Assembly (NCBI RefSeq): GCF_029891575.1
Contig: NZ_JARZHF010000013.1
Span: 1 to 64,000 of the forward strand
Direction: 5' to 3'
Source of the DNA: Salipaludibacillus daqingensis
Lineage (GTDB): Bacteria > Bacillota > Bacilli > Bacillales > Salisediminibacteriaceae
DNA length: 64,000 nt
Shown here piece after piece: positions 1 through 9,144 of this stretch (within the stretch, counting starts at the first letter, position 1; each line of letters begins with the position of its first letter). The translations under genes and the position numbers were made by a program. Under the pieces are notes generated by a model that worked only from the letters and a program-made list of their open reading frames with translations, did not search any database and had not been told where the DNA came from.

Positions 1-168
1 CAACGATGTTCCAGTTGTGGCTATAAAAACAAAGACGTGAAAGATTTGAATTTGCGGGAGTGGACGTGTGTTTGTGGCGTGCATCACGACCGCGATAGGA
101 ACGCAGGATTAAATCTTAAAAATGAAGTTATAAGGATTCTAACCGTCGGTGCGACGGGGATAGCCTAA
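1..168 (+). CDS. tnpB: TnpB (IS200/IS605 family RNA-guided nuclease), C-terminal fragment
   Basis: The window opens inside a reading frame of 55 codons ending in TAA at 166-168. It contains two CxxC-type knuckles (CSSCG, then CVCG) followed by [11 protein letters not shown]. This is the C-terminal zinc ribbon and the last RuvC segment of TnpB, the ancestor of Cas12. The final aspartate of HDRD is a catalytic RuvC residue in the family. TnpB is an omega-RNA-guided DNA nuclease encoded by IS200/IS605 elements. The 5' part lies outside the window, so intactness cannot be judged; the part seen has no frameshift. Confidence 0.9.
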   Translation, partial: QRCSSCGYKNKDVKDLNLREWTCVCGVHHDRDRNAGLNLKNEVIRILTVGATGIA

Positions 169-272
169 TCAAAACTTTCGGTTACGAAGGTGTTCTTAGG
201 AATCCCCCACTTCCAACAGCTCACAAGAGCAGTTAAGTGGTGGGTAGTTCAATACTAATCCTTATACTTTCC
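130..272 (+). ncRNA. Probable omega RNA (reRNA) of the TnpB element, with guide in flanking DNA
   Basis: In IS200/IS605 elements the omega RNA overlaps the 3' end of tnpB, covers the right-end hairpin and continues into flanking DNA, which acts as the guide. Here the right end closes with a GTGGGTAGTTCAA-like end at about 252, so the inferred guide is roughly 253-272. The scaffold start is approximate. The call is from family knowledge plus the hairpin; transcription is not shown. Confidence 0.45.
204..252 (+). mobile_element. IS200/IS605-type right end (subterminal hairpin)
   Basis: CCC plus CCACTT (204-212) pairs with AAGTGG plus GGG (235-244, one bulged T). The element is inferred to end at TTCAA, 248-252. 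Elements of this family end in such a subterminal hairpin rather than inverted repeats and make no target duplication. The left end is outside the window. Confidence 0.6.
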
Positions 273-376
273 TAGGAAATGTGTTATTTACTAGTGTATT
301 GATTCTTGTAGGATCTGGTCAATTAATCTATACATTTATTAGGTGGAAACATGAAGAAAAGAAGTCGATGAAATGA
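251..376 (+). pseudogene. 3' remnant of a small membrane protein next to the IS right end
   Basis: An open frame runs from the IS end to TGA at 374-376. It encodes about 41 residues with one hydrophobic segment (FLGNVLFTSVLILVG) and a charged tail (RWKHEEKKSMK). There is no start codon with a ribosome site. This looks like the C-terminus of a membrane protein cut off by the element. The family is not recognised. Confidence 0.4.
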
Positions 377-412
377 TGTTGCTTGTAAATCACAATTGAT
401 GGAGATTATGAT

Positions 413-1633
413 ATGAGAAATAGACTAATAGAATGGAAGGCACCGGCATTATTGCTAGGTTCCATAGGAATTGCAGGAATTGGTGATTTCATTTACCTCG
501 TCGCGATTAATATTATCGTATATCAACTTACTGGATCGGCCACTGCGGTAGCAGGTTTATGGATCATTGGTCCTTTGACGAATATCGTGACGAAGTTTTG
601 GACAGGAAGTTACATAGACTATCGAAGTAAGAGGAAAGTGATGATCGTTACTTATCTAATGAGGGCAGGGTTTATCTTTCTTATTCCATTAGCACCAAAC
701 ATGATCGTCATCTATAGCATTCTTGTTTGCCTCAGTGTAGCCAAAGCGTTTTTCGGACCATCGTCGATGACCTACGTGGCAATGCTCGTTCCAAAGGAAA
801 AGAGAAAACGATTTAATGCGATTCGTTCCTTTACCTCATCCGGGGCATTTATTGTTGGGCCTGCTGTCGGTGGAACGCTTATCTTACTAACCTCAATAAC
901 AGTGACCCTTTGGATTAATGCGATGCTATTTGTTTTTGCAGCAGCATTGCTTGCTCGTTTACCTGACATTGAAAGAGTTGATAAGAAATTAATCCCTAAA
1001 TTAACAGGGAAACAAGTGATTAGTGACTTCTCGATTGTGAAGGCATTCCTTTTAAAAAATAAATATGTAGCATCTATCTATATAGGTTTTATTTTCATTA
1101 TGTTGTTTTCATTTGCAATGGACGCCCAAGAAGTAGTCTTTACGCAGCAAGTCATCGGGTTGTCAGAAGTTGAGTATAGTTTATTAATCAGCATTACAGG
1201 CATTGGTTCCGTTGCTGGTGCAACGATATTATCGGTTTTTTCAGACAGATTTTCCCTTAGATACATGATGGTGATTGGGATGGTCATGACAACGGTTGGT
1301 TATATTGTTTATGCATTTTCTTGGTCATTTCAAACAATTGCAACTGGATTTATCATACTCGGTTTCTTTCAAGTTTATTTAAATGCAGGTGTTACAACAT
1401 TTTATCAAAACAATGTGCCAACGGAAGTGATGGGGCGTGTCACGAGTATTTTTCAACTTATGCAAAGTATTTTGCAAGTAATGTTTATCCTTGGAATTGG
1501 GATAACTGCTGATATTATTCCATTACGATCAACCATCGTCATGTCATCTGTTACGATGCTCGTTCTGTCCATTATCTTTTCAGTAGCAGTGTTTTTGCCG
1601 GTGAAAAAAAGATACTACCTAGAAGAAGATTAA
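413..1633 (+). CDS. MFS drug/metabolite efflux transporter
   Basis: The 406-residue product has about 12 hydrophobic segments and the layout of the MFS_3/EntS-like exporter group. The loop after TM2 carries GSYIDYRSKRKVM, which matches the MFS motif A region. It probably exports a small molecule by proton antiport across the inner membrane; the substrate cannot be told. The ATG at 413 is preceded by GGAG at 401-404. It is transcribed alone, with no regulator next to it. The second half keeps the family pattern (VMGRVTSIFQLMQS), so the gene looks intact. Confidence 0.8.
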   Translation: MRNRLIEWKAPALLLGSIGIAGIGDFIYLVAINIIVYQLTGSATAVAGLWIIGPLTNIVTKFWTGSYIDYRSKRKVMIVTYLMRAGFIFLIPLAPNMIVIYSILVCLSVAKAFFGPSSMTYVAMLVPKEKRKRFNAIRSFTSSGAFIVGPAVGGTLILLTSITVTLWINAMLFVFAAALLARLPDIERVDKKLIPKLTGKQVISDFSIVKAFLLKNKYVASIYIGFIFIMLFSFAMDAQEVVFTQQVIGLSEVEYSLLISITGIGSVAGATILSVFSDRFSLRYMMVIGMVMTTVGYIVYAFSWSFQTIATGFIILGFFQVYLNAGVTTFYQNNVPTEVMGRVTSIFQLMQSILQVMFILGIGITADIIPLRSTIVMSSVTMLVLSIIFSVAVFLPVKKRYYLEED

Positions 1634-1830
1634 CAAAATCAGGATGGGGGGCAGAAGAAGTGCTTGGTTTCTGAACACAACGAGATGGAACACATTTTCA
1701 TGTCATGATATTTGATGTGGAAGAAGAAATAAATGACATATATTCCGTAATGCTAGAACACCACCAATAAATGTTGGATATATATGTAATTCAGCAATTT
1801 GAGACGAATGGAGCAGTTACGCTGAACTTT

Positions 1831-1839
1831 TGTTATAAT
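1831..1839 (+). promoter_or_regulatory. Extended -10 promoter for the 80-residue gene
   Basis: TGT followed directly by TATAAT (1834-1839) forms an extended -10 box 26 bases before the GTG start at 1865. No good -35 is seen at the expected spacing, which is common for extended -10 promoters. Called by pattern only. Confidence 0.5.
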
Positions 1840-1864
1840 AGGAAACAGAGAGTAGGTGTTTTAG

Positions 1865-2107
1865 GTGGCAAAAGTATATACTGGAGTTTTTCATCATTCG
1901 GTTAGTGGTGTGTTAGTTCGAGCTACATATGATAAGAAAATGTTAGTGATGGAAGTAGAAGATGAATTGACTGATGCAAATGAAGATATTTATTTTAATA
2001 CAGAAAGTTGGATTGGTGAGCATAATCACCAACGTTTTGAAACTTGGAAATCAGCTCAACAGTTTCTAAGGTCCATGGGAAATGATGTGGAATTTGACTT
2101 AAAATAA
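1865..2107 (+). CDS. Small conserved-looking hypothetical protein, 80 aa
   Basis: The start is GTG at 1865, behind a purine-rich AGAGAGTAGGTG stretch. The product is soluble and acidic with no signal peptide or membrane segment. It contains an aromatic/His-rich middle (WIGEHNHQRF) and two tryptophans. A clear extended -10 box lies upstream and a strong terminator directly downstream, so it is a single-gene transcription unit and probably real. I do not recognise the family and assign no function. Confidence 0.55.
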   Translation: MAKVYTGVFHHSVSGVLVRATYDKKMLVMEVEDELTDANEDIYFNTESWIGEHNHQRFETWKSAQQFLRSMGNDVEFDLK

Positions 2108-2134
2108 CGATTATTTCTAAATGAAACTGGATTT

Positions 2135-2164
2135 ACGATCTACCAATAGGTAGGTCGTTTTTTT
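2135..2164 (+). terminator. Intrinsic terminator
   Basis: A 10-bp stem (ACGATCTACC with GGTAGGTCGT, one G-T pair), a 4-base loop and then a run of seven T's, 27 bases after the 80-residue gene. Confidence 0.85.
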
Positions 2165-2244
2165 AGAAGTTAGTATTTTGGATAAATATGTTAAAATGAC
2201 AAGAGCATATGAAAGATCGAAATTACTTTGCAAAGGAGATGCTC

Positions 2245-2556
2245 ATGGCATTACCAAGGTGTATGGAGTGTAATGAAACGTTTGGCTGGAGAAGAATGTA
2301 CAGTTCACTATTCAAATTTCGACCTCACATCCGATGCAGTAATTGTGGAACAAATCATCGTATTGTTTCAACTTTGAAGGGGATCTTGCTTATTATATTA
2401 ATACCTATGATTTCTATGAATGTGCTTTTGAGATATTATCCTACCTTTATCGTTTTTACAGTTACAATTTTAATATTTCTACTAATGTCATTTGTTCTTC
2501 CATTCAACATGACGCTCATTCGGGTAATAGAATACGTTAAATTTAATAGTAGATGA
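2245..2556 (+). CDS. Zinc-ribbon membrane protein, TIGR04104 (cxxc_20_cxxc) family
   Basis: The ATG at 2245 has AAAGGAG six bases upstream; an in-frame ATG at 2209 has no ribosome site, so the shorter 103-residue form is chosen. The N-terminus has CMEC and, 20 residues later, CSNC, giving the family its name (CxxC-20-CxxC) and a likely zinc ribbon. Two hydrophobic segments follow (GILLIILIPMISMNVLL and FIVFTVTILIFLLMSF). The family is found in Bacillales and has no known function. It faces the TcaA-like gene across a shared bidirectional terminator. Confidence 0.7.
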   Translation: MALPRCMECNETFGWRRMYSSLFKFRPHIRCSNCGTNHRIVSTLKGILLIILIPMISMNVLLRYYPTFIVFTVTILIFLLMSFVLPFNMTLIRVIEYVKFNSR

Positions 2557-2665
2557 ATTTTAAACCACTAATACACAAGGTTTAACTACGGAATTTTTGA
2601 TGTAATAAAACGCAGATAAATAAGTTTTCTACAGAAGAGAAGATTCGAGTCTATGGACGACAAAG

Positions 2666-2706
2666 AAATTAACGCGCATGGATTCCATGCGCGTTAATTT
2701 ATATTA
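2666..2706. terminator. Bidirectional terminator between convergent genes
   Basis: A perfect 16-bp inverted repeat (arms 2666-2681 and 2685-2700) with a 3-base loop, flanked by AT-rich sequence on both sides. It separates the zinc-ribbon gene on + from the TcaA-like gene on -. Confidence 0.75.
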
Positions 2707-2793
2707 TTATCTTTCCTTGTTTGGCATTTTAGAGAAAAGGGTCGATCGTAAAGCCAAAGATGGACAACTTAAAGGACAGCCTTACTATAGTAA

Positions 2794-4230
2794 TTAGTCA
2801 AACTCATATTCCTGAATGCCTGAAGCGGAAGAAGTAATAGTGAAGAAAGCTAAATCAAAATTCTCCACGCGCCATGTTTCTTCATCTTCGTCAAAATAAA
2901 TGTTCATATCGTACATGGTCCGGTTGAAATCGTCATCTTCACGATGAATCGCAAACGTTCGAGCCTGAGGTTCATAAATCGTATATTCCGCCTCAACTTC
3001 AAGCTCGTACCGCTCTGTGCTGTTATTAAATTCTGGGTATTTTATGGAATCCATTCGGTAACGAGCACGAACGAATTCCGCAACATACTCTTGGCGTCCA
3101 TTGGCAAGGTCGTGGGCCTCTTCAGCTATGTCGTCTCGATAATCGTCAGAAGCATGGACCATTCCAGAGACATCATTATTCACAAGGGCGTCCACTTGTT
3201 GCTGCCAGTTCTCATTTAACATCTCCATGATGTCATAAAGGTCACCTTCTGGGACAACTTCAAAATCCTCCAAGTGGTGACTTTCCCTTTCCACAGCAAA
3301 TTCCGATGAAGTCATCGTACCCCATGGGAACTCCCTTTTCAATGAGAAGGAAGCATGGCCATCGAGAGGGAGCAATCCAATTTCAGTAGCGTTCGTTCCT
3401 AACGTGATGTCACTGTTTTCCCCATTAATATACAGCGATGTGTCATCATAAATGGTCGAAGCGGAAACCACGCCTACATCAAATTCAACTGGGACAGTAG
3501 TAGTGTCTTCTCTACTATAAAAAAGCTGAATCGATGTGGTTTCCTCAATATCCATATAACGACTGGAAAGGATTCCTTTCACTTCATAGGTTCCAGGCCC
3601 TAATGGACCGATAAGCTCTTCTTCATCTGCTTCAACGCGTGAGGCAGATTCTTCGCCGTTAATAAGAAGCTGAACGTTGTCTTCATTTGTGGTTACAGAA
3701 AGGTAGCTAGGGGTCATCACCACTGAGTACTCATCAAAAATCAACCATCGCTTTCCCGTTTGCTTAAGCGCCAGTGACGCGTAGGGAGCCTCTAGTGCTC
3801 GTTCTACTGCAGCATTTGTGTCCTCTTCTCCACTGTTGTGTAGTTCCACATGTTGATCCAGAGAATGAAACAGATATTCTCGATCACTTTGATTTTCTTC
3901 TAGGTAGGTAAGTAAGGCTTCAGTATCATTTTCATCAACGGACCAGTCTTCAACTTGCGATACAATAAGGGAATTTAGGGCCTCAGCGTCACTATCAGAA
4001 ACAGCTTGTTGAAAATCATCGACAACCTGTTCAGGTGTAACTCCATTTGCTAAGACTTGATAGAGAACAACAAGAGCGACGATCACTATAGCGGATAGAC
4101 TAAGTGCCGTAATTCGCAGTTTGGTAAACAAAGGTTTCTTATGTTCTTGCTTTTCATAAGCTTTCGTGCCACACTCCGGGCAAAATTCCCCGTTTTGAGG
4201 TAATTCAGCACCACATTTTTTACATTTCAT
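2794..4230 (-). CDS. TcaA/YvbJ-like zinc-ribbon membrane protein
   Basis: The 478-residue product starts with a zinc ribbon (CKKC...CPECG, residues 3-21), then a single membrane segment (about 38-61, ITALSLSAIVIVALVVLYQVL). The rest is a large acidic extracellular part. This architecture is that of S. aureus TcaA and B. subtilis YvbJ, which span the membrane and affect the response to glycopeptides and wall stress. The function here is inferred from architecture only. The start has GGGGAG upstream. It is monocistronic, with its own terminator at 2666-2706. The length is usual for the family. Confidence 0.75.
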   Translation of the reverse strand: MKCKKCGAELPQNGEFCPECGTKAYEKQEHKKPLFTKLRITALSLSAIVIVALVVLYQVLANGVTPEQVVDDFQQAVSDSDAEALNSLIVSQVEDWSVDENDTEALLTYLEENQSDREYLFHSLDQHVELHNSGEEDTNAAVERALEAPYASLALKQTGKRWLIFDEYSVVMTPSYLSVTTNEDNVQLLINGEESASRVEADEEELIGPLGPGTYEVKGILSSRYMDIEETTSIQLFYSREDTTTVPVEFDVGVVSASTIYDDTSLYINGENSDITLGTNATEIGLLPLDGHASFSLKREFPWGTMTSSEFAVERESHHLEDFEVVPEGDLYDIMEMLNENWQQQVDALVNNDVSGMVHASDDYRDDIAEEAHDLANGRQEYVAEFVRARYRMDSIKYPEFNNSTERYELEVEAEYTIYEPQARTFAIHREDDDFNRTMYDMNIYFDEDEETWRVENFDLAFFTITSSASGIQEYEFD

Positions 4231-4755
4231 TAAATCTCCCCTACCTTTTTCACATTTTGCAAATCATTTTTAAAAGTTTGGTTGGAATTATCTTCTATGT
4301 AAATATTAAACAAGTAAAATATTAACATTAGACTGCCGGCATAGCAATAGCTTAAGTCCTCATATGATTATTCTCCAAATCGCCATGGTAGAGGTTGTTG
4401 TTACTTTTAGCCCGTGTTTCGGTATAAATTTCGACAGGTAATATGAAGTAATTATCATGTTGAACAGGTTTTAAATGCTGATATATAAACATGGATATAT
4501 AATAAAAAACAAAGAGTTGAAATATATGGTTGCAAAAACATTTTATAGATAGATCTAAAGTAACTATTTCTATTTGTTAGAAAATGTCGCTTACTGTCGA
4601 ACTTCAAAATTACACAGTTCATTTTTACTAATTTGTAGAAAAATGGAAGAAGTTATGTGGAACTTGTAGTATACTGAACAACGATTTAGAAAAGTCCATA
4701 AATTTGTCAATTTTTAAGTGCAGAGTAACTATTTCATACTAAGCAGGTGAACGCA
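4231..4755. other. Intergenic region between TcaA-like gene and Tad locus
   Basis: This 525-base AT-rich divergent intergenic region must hold the promoters of both the TcaA-like gene and the Tad locus. A TATACT at 4670-4675 is a possible -10 for the Tad locus, but no matching -35 is seen. No ORF with a ribosome site and no clear palindrome was found. Confidence 0.4.
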
Positions 4756-5880
4756 ATGAACAAACTCAAGTTATTATTTGCTGATCCAGATCAGACGTAT
4801 TTAACTTCTGTAAGTGAATATGTTTTGTCTTCCAAAAGCAATGAACGATTTGAACTGAAGCTCTTCTCTACGAAAGAAAACCTTCAACACTATATCACCA
4901 AAGAACCAGAATATGACATTTTGGTTATGGATGAGCAATTTGAAGACGGGGCAGAGAAAGAATTTGGGACCAATGAGAGGTGCAAGGTCGTCCTAAAAAG
5001 CGAGATAGAATCATGCGACCATGAGAACAATGTTTTTAAATATCAACCATTAAATCAGTTGTTGTCGTCTGTTCTTTCTTATTACTACTCCGAAACAGCC
5101 TCCTTTGGGGGTCATGCCATAAAAAGTAGCAAAACAAAAGTGCTTTCTGTTTATTCGCCAGCTGGAGGAACAGGGAAAACGACCTTCTCAGCTAACTTTG
5201 CACGGCAGCTTGCGATGAAAAACGACAGTGTTTTTTATCTTAATTTTGAGCTTTTAAACTCTACTTCATTGTATTTTCAATCACCAGAGGATGAGCCCTC
5301 ACTACAAGTGTTTTACTACTTAAAAGCAAAGCCGAACGTCTTTCTTTCCAAATTAGAAAAATTGAAACAATACGATCCTGTTTCAAGAGTTCATTATCTG
5401 GACCTTTTACCAAGGCCTGCGGAAATGCTGGAAGTTACAAAAGAAGAGATAAGAAATTTGATTACAGCGCTGGTTCAAACAGAAGATTACGATTACATTG
5501 TGATCGACCTTGATAGTGCCATTCAAGAATTAACGCTTGCGGGACTTCAAGCATCGAACCAAGTCATTTGGCTTCTGAATAACGATATACATAGCTTTCA
5601 GAAAACAGATATCATGCTTGATAATGCCGGAGACTTCTTCGGCGACAAGAATGTACTAAAAGACAAATCCTATTTTGTCATCAATCGCTTTCAAGGGGCG
5701 TTCCCACAGGAATTCCAACGGTTTAATATTCCAGTGAGAGGCTACTTGCCCTTTATCCCAGAATGGGTGAGCATGACGGATCGCGATCACGCTTTCCATC
5801 ATCCTTTATATACGAAAGAACTTCTCTCTTTGATCGAGGACATCACAAGGAACAGAACGGCAGGTGTGACGATTGACTGA
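4756..5880 (+). CDS. tadZ: TadZ/CpaE-like pilus-localising ATPase
   Basis: The 374-residue product has an atypical receiver-like N-terminus (about 1-110) and a ParA/MinD-type ATPase domain with the deviant Walker A PAGGTGKTT (about 135-143). TadZ/CpaE proteins place the Tad secretion machine in the cell. The ATG at 4756 is chosen because AGGTG (4745-4749) lies six bases upstream; the GTG at 4747 lies inside that ribosome site and has none of its own. First gene of the Tad locus; it overlaps tadA by 8 bases, so the two are probably translationally coupled. Confidence 0.85.
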   Translation: MNKLKLLFADPDQTYLTSVSEYVLSSKSNERFELKLFSTKENLQHYITKEPEYDILVMDEQFEDGAEKEFGTNERCKVVLKSEIESCDHENNVFKYQPLNQLLSSVLSYYYSETASFGGHAIKSSKTKVLSVYSPAGGTGKTTFSANFARQLAMKNDSVFYLNFELLNSTSLYFQSPEDEPSLQVFYYLKAKPNVFLSKLEKLKQYDPVSRVHYLDLLPRPAEMLEVTKEEIRNLITALVQTEDYDYIVIDLDSAIQELTLAGLQASNQVIWLLNNDIHSFQKTDIMLDNAGDFFGDKNVLKDKSYFVINRFQGAFPQEFQRFNIPVRGYLPFIPEWVSMTDRDHAFHHPLYTKELLSLIEDITRNRTAGVTID

Positions 5881-7096
5881 AGATAAAGTCGTAAAAGAAC
5901 TGATCCATAAGTTGCGTGAAACTCTTGATTTAATGCACTCGATCCCTAACGAGGAATTAATGGAATATGTTGAAGCGATTGTATTTGAATATGCTCAAGA
6001 AAATCGTCTGAAGTCAACGGAAATGAAATGGTTAGTAGAAAGAATATATCACGCGTTTAGAGGCTATGATGTGCTTCAACCATTACTTGATGACCCGACG
6101 ATAACGGAGATTATGATTAATAATCATAAAGAAATATTTATTGAGAGATACGGGGAAGTCACTCAAGTTGAAGTAGCATTTGAAAATCAACAAAAGCTGG
6201 AGGATATCATTCAAGCGATCGTATCCAAGGTTGACCGAGTCGTTAATGAATCCTCTCCAATAGTTGATGCCAGGCTGCAAGATGGTTCCCGGGTAAATGT
6301 TGTTTTACCGCCCATTGCCTTGAAAGGACCAGTGATTACGATACGGAAATTCCCTGAAAAACCATTGACTATTGAAGACTTAATTGAAAAAAAAGCGATT
6401 ACTGAAGAGGCTGCAAACTTCTTACATGATCTCGTTGCAGCGAAATACAACATTTTTATTGGTGGTGGGACAGGCTCAGGGAAAACAACCTTCTTGAACG
6501 TTCTCTCTAATTTCATTCCGAGAGATGAACGGATTATTACCATTGAAGATTCAGCTGAGCTTCAGATCAAAAATGTTCCTAACCTCGTTAGTCTTGAGAC
6601 TAGAAACGCCAATACGGAGGGTAAAGGTGAAATTACTATTCGGGAACTGATTAAGACCTCTCTTCGAATGAGACCTAACCGAGTGATTGTTGGTGAGGTT
6701 CGAGGGGAAGAGGCGCTGGATATGCTTCAAGCCATGAACACGGGACATGACGGCTCGTTATCAACGGGGCATGCCAACTCTACTCAAGATATGATTAGCC
6801 GTCTCGAAACAATGGTGTTAAGCGGAGCCAATTTACCAGTTGAGGTCATTCGTCAGCAAATCAGCTCAGCATTAGATATTATGGTTCACTTGTCTCGGCT
6901 GAGAGATCATTCACGAAAAGTTGTCTCCATCTCAGAGATGTTGGGCGTTGAAAATGGAGAGGTGAAGTTAAATCCTCTTTACGAATTTGTTGAGGAAGAG
7001 GAGACGCCAGCAGGTGATATTATTGGGAAATTACAGCCAACTGGAAATAAACTTCAATCAACCTCGAAAATTAAGCTGGCAGGGATAACTTATTAG
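5873..7096 (+). CDS. tadA: TadA/CpaF secretion ATPase
   Basis: The 407-residue product is a type II/IV secretion ATPase of the CpaF group. It has Walker A GGGTGSGKTT (about 197-206), an Asp-box region (ITIEDSAEL), Walker B-like RVIVGEVRGEEALD and the His box TGHANS. It powers pilin assembly from the cytoplasmic face. The start is TTG at 5873 with AGGTG six bases upstream, inside the end of tadZ. The length is typical for CpaF. Confidence 0.93.
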   Translation: MTEDKVVKELIHKLRETLDLMHSIPNEELMEYVEAIVFEYAQENRLKSTEMKWLVERIYHAFRGYDVLQPLLDDPTITEIMINNHKEIFIERYGEVTQVEVAFENQQKLEDIIQAIVSKVDRVVNESSPIVDARLQDGSRVNVVLPPIALKGPVITIRKFPEKPLTIEDLIEKKAITEEAANFLHDLVAAKYNIFIGGGTGSGKTTFLNVLSNFIPRDERIITIEDSAELQIKNVPNLVSLETRNANTEGKGEITIRELIKTSLRMRPNRVIVGEVRGEEALDMLQAMNTGHDGSLSTGHANSTQDMISRLETMVLSGANLPVEVIRQQISSALDIMVHLSRLRDHSRKVVSISEMLGVENGEVKLNPLYEFVEEEETPAGDIIGKLQPTGNKLQSTSKIKLAGITY

Positions 7097-7115
7097 ATAG
7101 TGAGATGGTGATGAG

Positions 7116-8054
7116 ATGAACCTTGATATGATACTTGTGTTTCTGCTAGTAGGAATCATTATTACCTATATTATGACTGTTCGAAAACGAAAGAAAAAAG
7201 AAAATCGTACTGATGAAACACCAAAGGTACAAAGCGCCTTTGAAAAACGGGCACAAGAAATTAAAAGGGAGTCAGATCGAAGGCGAATTAAACAAGTAGA
7301 AACCCATTTGATCGACTACTCGTCATACAGCCTGAAAGTGAAAGAATTTATTTTTTATGCTGTCATAGCAGGAGCTGTTTTTTTCATTCTGGGGGAGCTG
7401 TTTTATGAAAGTATGCTTGTAGCAACTATTTTATCTTTATTAGGTCTAGTGTTTCCAAAAATTCAGAAGAAGCGCCTCCGAGATAAACGGAAAGACAAGC
7501 TCAACTTGCAATTTAAAGAAGCGATCGCCTCCTTGTCTTCTTCTCTTGCTGCAGGGCGGTCAATTGAAAATAGCTTTATTGAGGTGGTTAATGACCTTCG
7601 ACTCCTTTACCCGGATCCTAACACGTATATTATCCAGGAGTTTGAAATTATTAATCGAAGAGTCGAAAACGGGGAGACCGTGGAAAGAGCAATTCAGGAC
7701 TTTGCTACACGGTCTGATTCAGAAGATATCATGAACTTTTCAGATGTGTTTATTACGTGTAAACGAACGGGTGGCAACTTGGTAGAAGTCATCAGAAGAA
7801 CATCCGATGTGATTAGTGAAAAGATTGATATTCAGCAAGAAGTTCAAGTGATGGTTGCGCAAAAGCGCTTCGAATCTCGTATTCTCGCAATTATGCCTCT
7901 GGCTATGATTGCTCTCTTAAAATACACATCAGGTGATTATCTTGCTCCAATGTATGACTGGTCACATATGGGACCCGTGATCATGACATTCTGTCTCGGG
8001 ATTCTTGTTTTCTCCTTCTGGCTGACACAGCGGATTATGAATATTAAGGTGTGA
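7116..8054 (+). CDS. tadB: TadB-like inner-membrane platform protein (T2SF domain)
   Basis: The 312-residue product has an N-terminal membrane segment, a basic linker, a pair of central segments and a C-terminal pair (ILAIMPLAMIALLKYTSG; GPVIMTFCLGILVFSFWL). The central part has the GspF/T2SF pattern (AIASLSSSLAAGRSIENSF). TadB and TadC form the membrane platform that couples TadA to the pilus. The gene follows tadA by 19 bases and runs into tadC. Confidence 0.88.
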   Translation: MNLDMILVFLLVGIIITYIMTVRKRKKKENRTDETPKVQSAFEKRAQEIKRESDRRRIKQVETHLIDYSSYSLKVKEFIFYAVIAGAVFFILGELFYESMLVATILSLLGLVFPKIQKKRLRDKRKDKLNLQFKEAIASLSSSLAAGRSIENSFIEVVNDLRLLYPDPNTYIIQEFEIINRRVENGETVERAIQDFATRSDSEDIMNFSDVFITCKRTGGNLVEVIRRTSDVISEKIDIQQEVQVMVAQKRFESRILAIMPLAMIALLKYTSGDYLAPMYDWSHMGPVIMTFCLGILVFSFWLTQRIMNIKV

Positions 8055-8059
8055 TGCAT

Positions 8060-8923
8060 ATGTGGATCTATGGAATAGGTGCACTAGTTATTATCATTAT
8101 CTATTTTAGTTTTTCAATGGCTTCACGAAATAAATACGATCATATTGTAAATGAATTCAAAGATGATTATCCTTTGATGTTTATGGCCCCTGTATCGCTA
8201 CATATTTTAGCGACTTTCAACATCATGGAGCGGTTTCACAGTCAGATTTCTTTTATTCAGCAAAAGATGATCAGCCTCTATGGAAGCAGGGATAGCTTAA
8301 AACACACGAGAATATTTGTCTCACAATTGCTTTCTATTTCTCTATTAGGTTTGCTAGGAACGTTTCTTGTTCCCTTACTGGGAGATGGGGATGATGTATT
8401 GTTCTTTGCAGGATTGGTATTTACGTTTATGATCCCTGCTCTACAAGTGAATTCCCTTGCCAAAAAGGAAAAGGAACGCAAACAGGCAATTTTACTAGAA
8501 TTGCCTGAAGTAGTAAATAAAATTATTTTGCTCATTAACGCCGGAGAGACTGTGCAACAGGCACTCATTCGCTGTGTAGAGCTGAAATATACAAGTGATT
8601 CTCCTCTTTACGATGAATTAACTATAGCGGTGAACAGGTTAACGAGTAATGAGCCATTCCCACTCGTCATGAATGAATTCAGTAAGAAGTGTTCGATTCA
8701 GGAAGTATCGATCTTTACCACGACCGTTCTCTTAAACTATCGGAAAGGCGGACAAGACCTGATCCTTTCTTTAAGAGAATTGTCCCACGAACTTTGGGAG
8801 AAGCGTAAAAGCATTTCCAAAATAAAAGGGGAGGAAGCTTCTTCTAAGCTTGTCTTTCCACTTATTTTCATTTTTGTTGCAGTAATGATTATTGTCGGTT
8901 ATCCGGCTATAACCATTTTGTAA
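8060..8923 (+). CDS. tadC: TadC-like inner-membrane platform protein (T2SF domain)
   Basis: The product of about 287 residues has the T2SF pattern (LPEVVNKIILLINAGETVQQAL) between membrane segments and ends in a hydrophobic helix. It is the partner of TadB. ATG 8060 is preferred because AAGGTG (8046-8051) lies 8 bases upstream; GTG 8051 and ATG 8054 are too close to that site. The start lies 5 bases after the tadB stop, so translation is probably coupled. Confidence 0.86.
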   Translation: MWIYGIGALVIIIIYFSFSMASRNKYDHIVNEFKDDYPLMFMAPVSLHILATFNIMERFHSQISFIQQKMISLYGSRDSLKHTRIFVSQLLSISLLGLLGTFLVPLLGDGDDVLFFAGLVFTFMIPALQVNSLAKKEKERKQAILLELPEVVNKIILLINAGETVQQALIRCVELKYTSDSPLYDELTIAVNRLTSNEPFPLVMNEFSKKCSIQEVSIFTTTVLLNYRKGGQDLILSLRELSHELWEKRKSISKIKGEEASSKLVFPLIFIFVAVMIIVGYPAITIL

Positions 8924-8958
8924 ATATATCAACTTACTAAATTAAAGGAGGATTCATC

Positions 8959-9141
8959 ATGGACACATTTGTATCTTGGATGAAAGATTTTTGGAACGAA
9001 GAAGAAGGTTTGCAAACCCTTGAAATCATGTTAATTATTGCTGTTCTGGTTGTAATCGCATTAATGTTTCGAGACCAGATTATGGGCTGGGTGCAAGACT
9101 TACTTGATTTTGGTGATGACCAAATTCAAGATTTCCAATAA
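8959..9141 (+). CDS. flp: Flp-type major pilin (type IVb prepilin)
   Basis: This 60-residue prepilin has a short leader ending EEEG (residues 14-17) followed by LQTLE and a long hydrophobic helix. Cleavage after Gly17 places Glu22 at +5, as in type IV pilins. The short tail (DLLDFGDDQIQDFQ) is acidic. AAAGGAGG precedes the ATG closely, a strong ribosome site fitting a major structural subunit. It is the probable substrate of the prepilin peptidase at 14210. Confidence 0.88.
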   Translation: MDTFVSWMKDFWNEEEGLQTLEIMLIIAVLVVIALMFRDQIMGWVQDLLDFGDDQIQDFQ

Positions 9142-9144
9142 GCG

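Noticed and set aside
1660-1770. A 27-codon frame (GTHFHVMIFDV...) after the first MFS gene
   Set aside because: It has no start codon and stops on both sides; it might be a gene remnant but cannot be supported.
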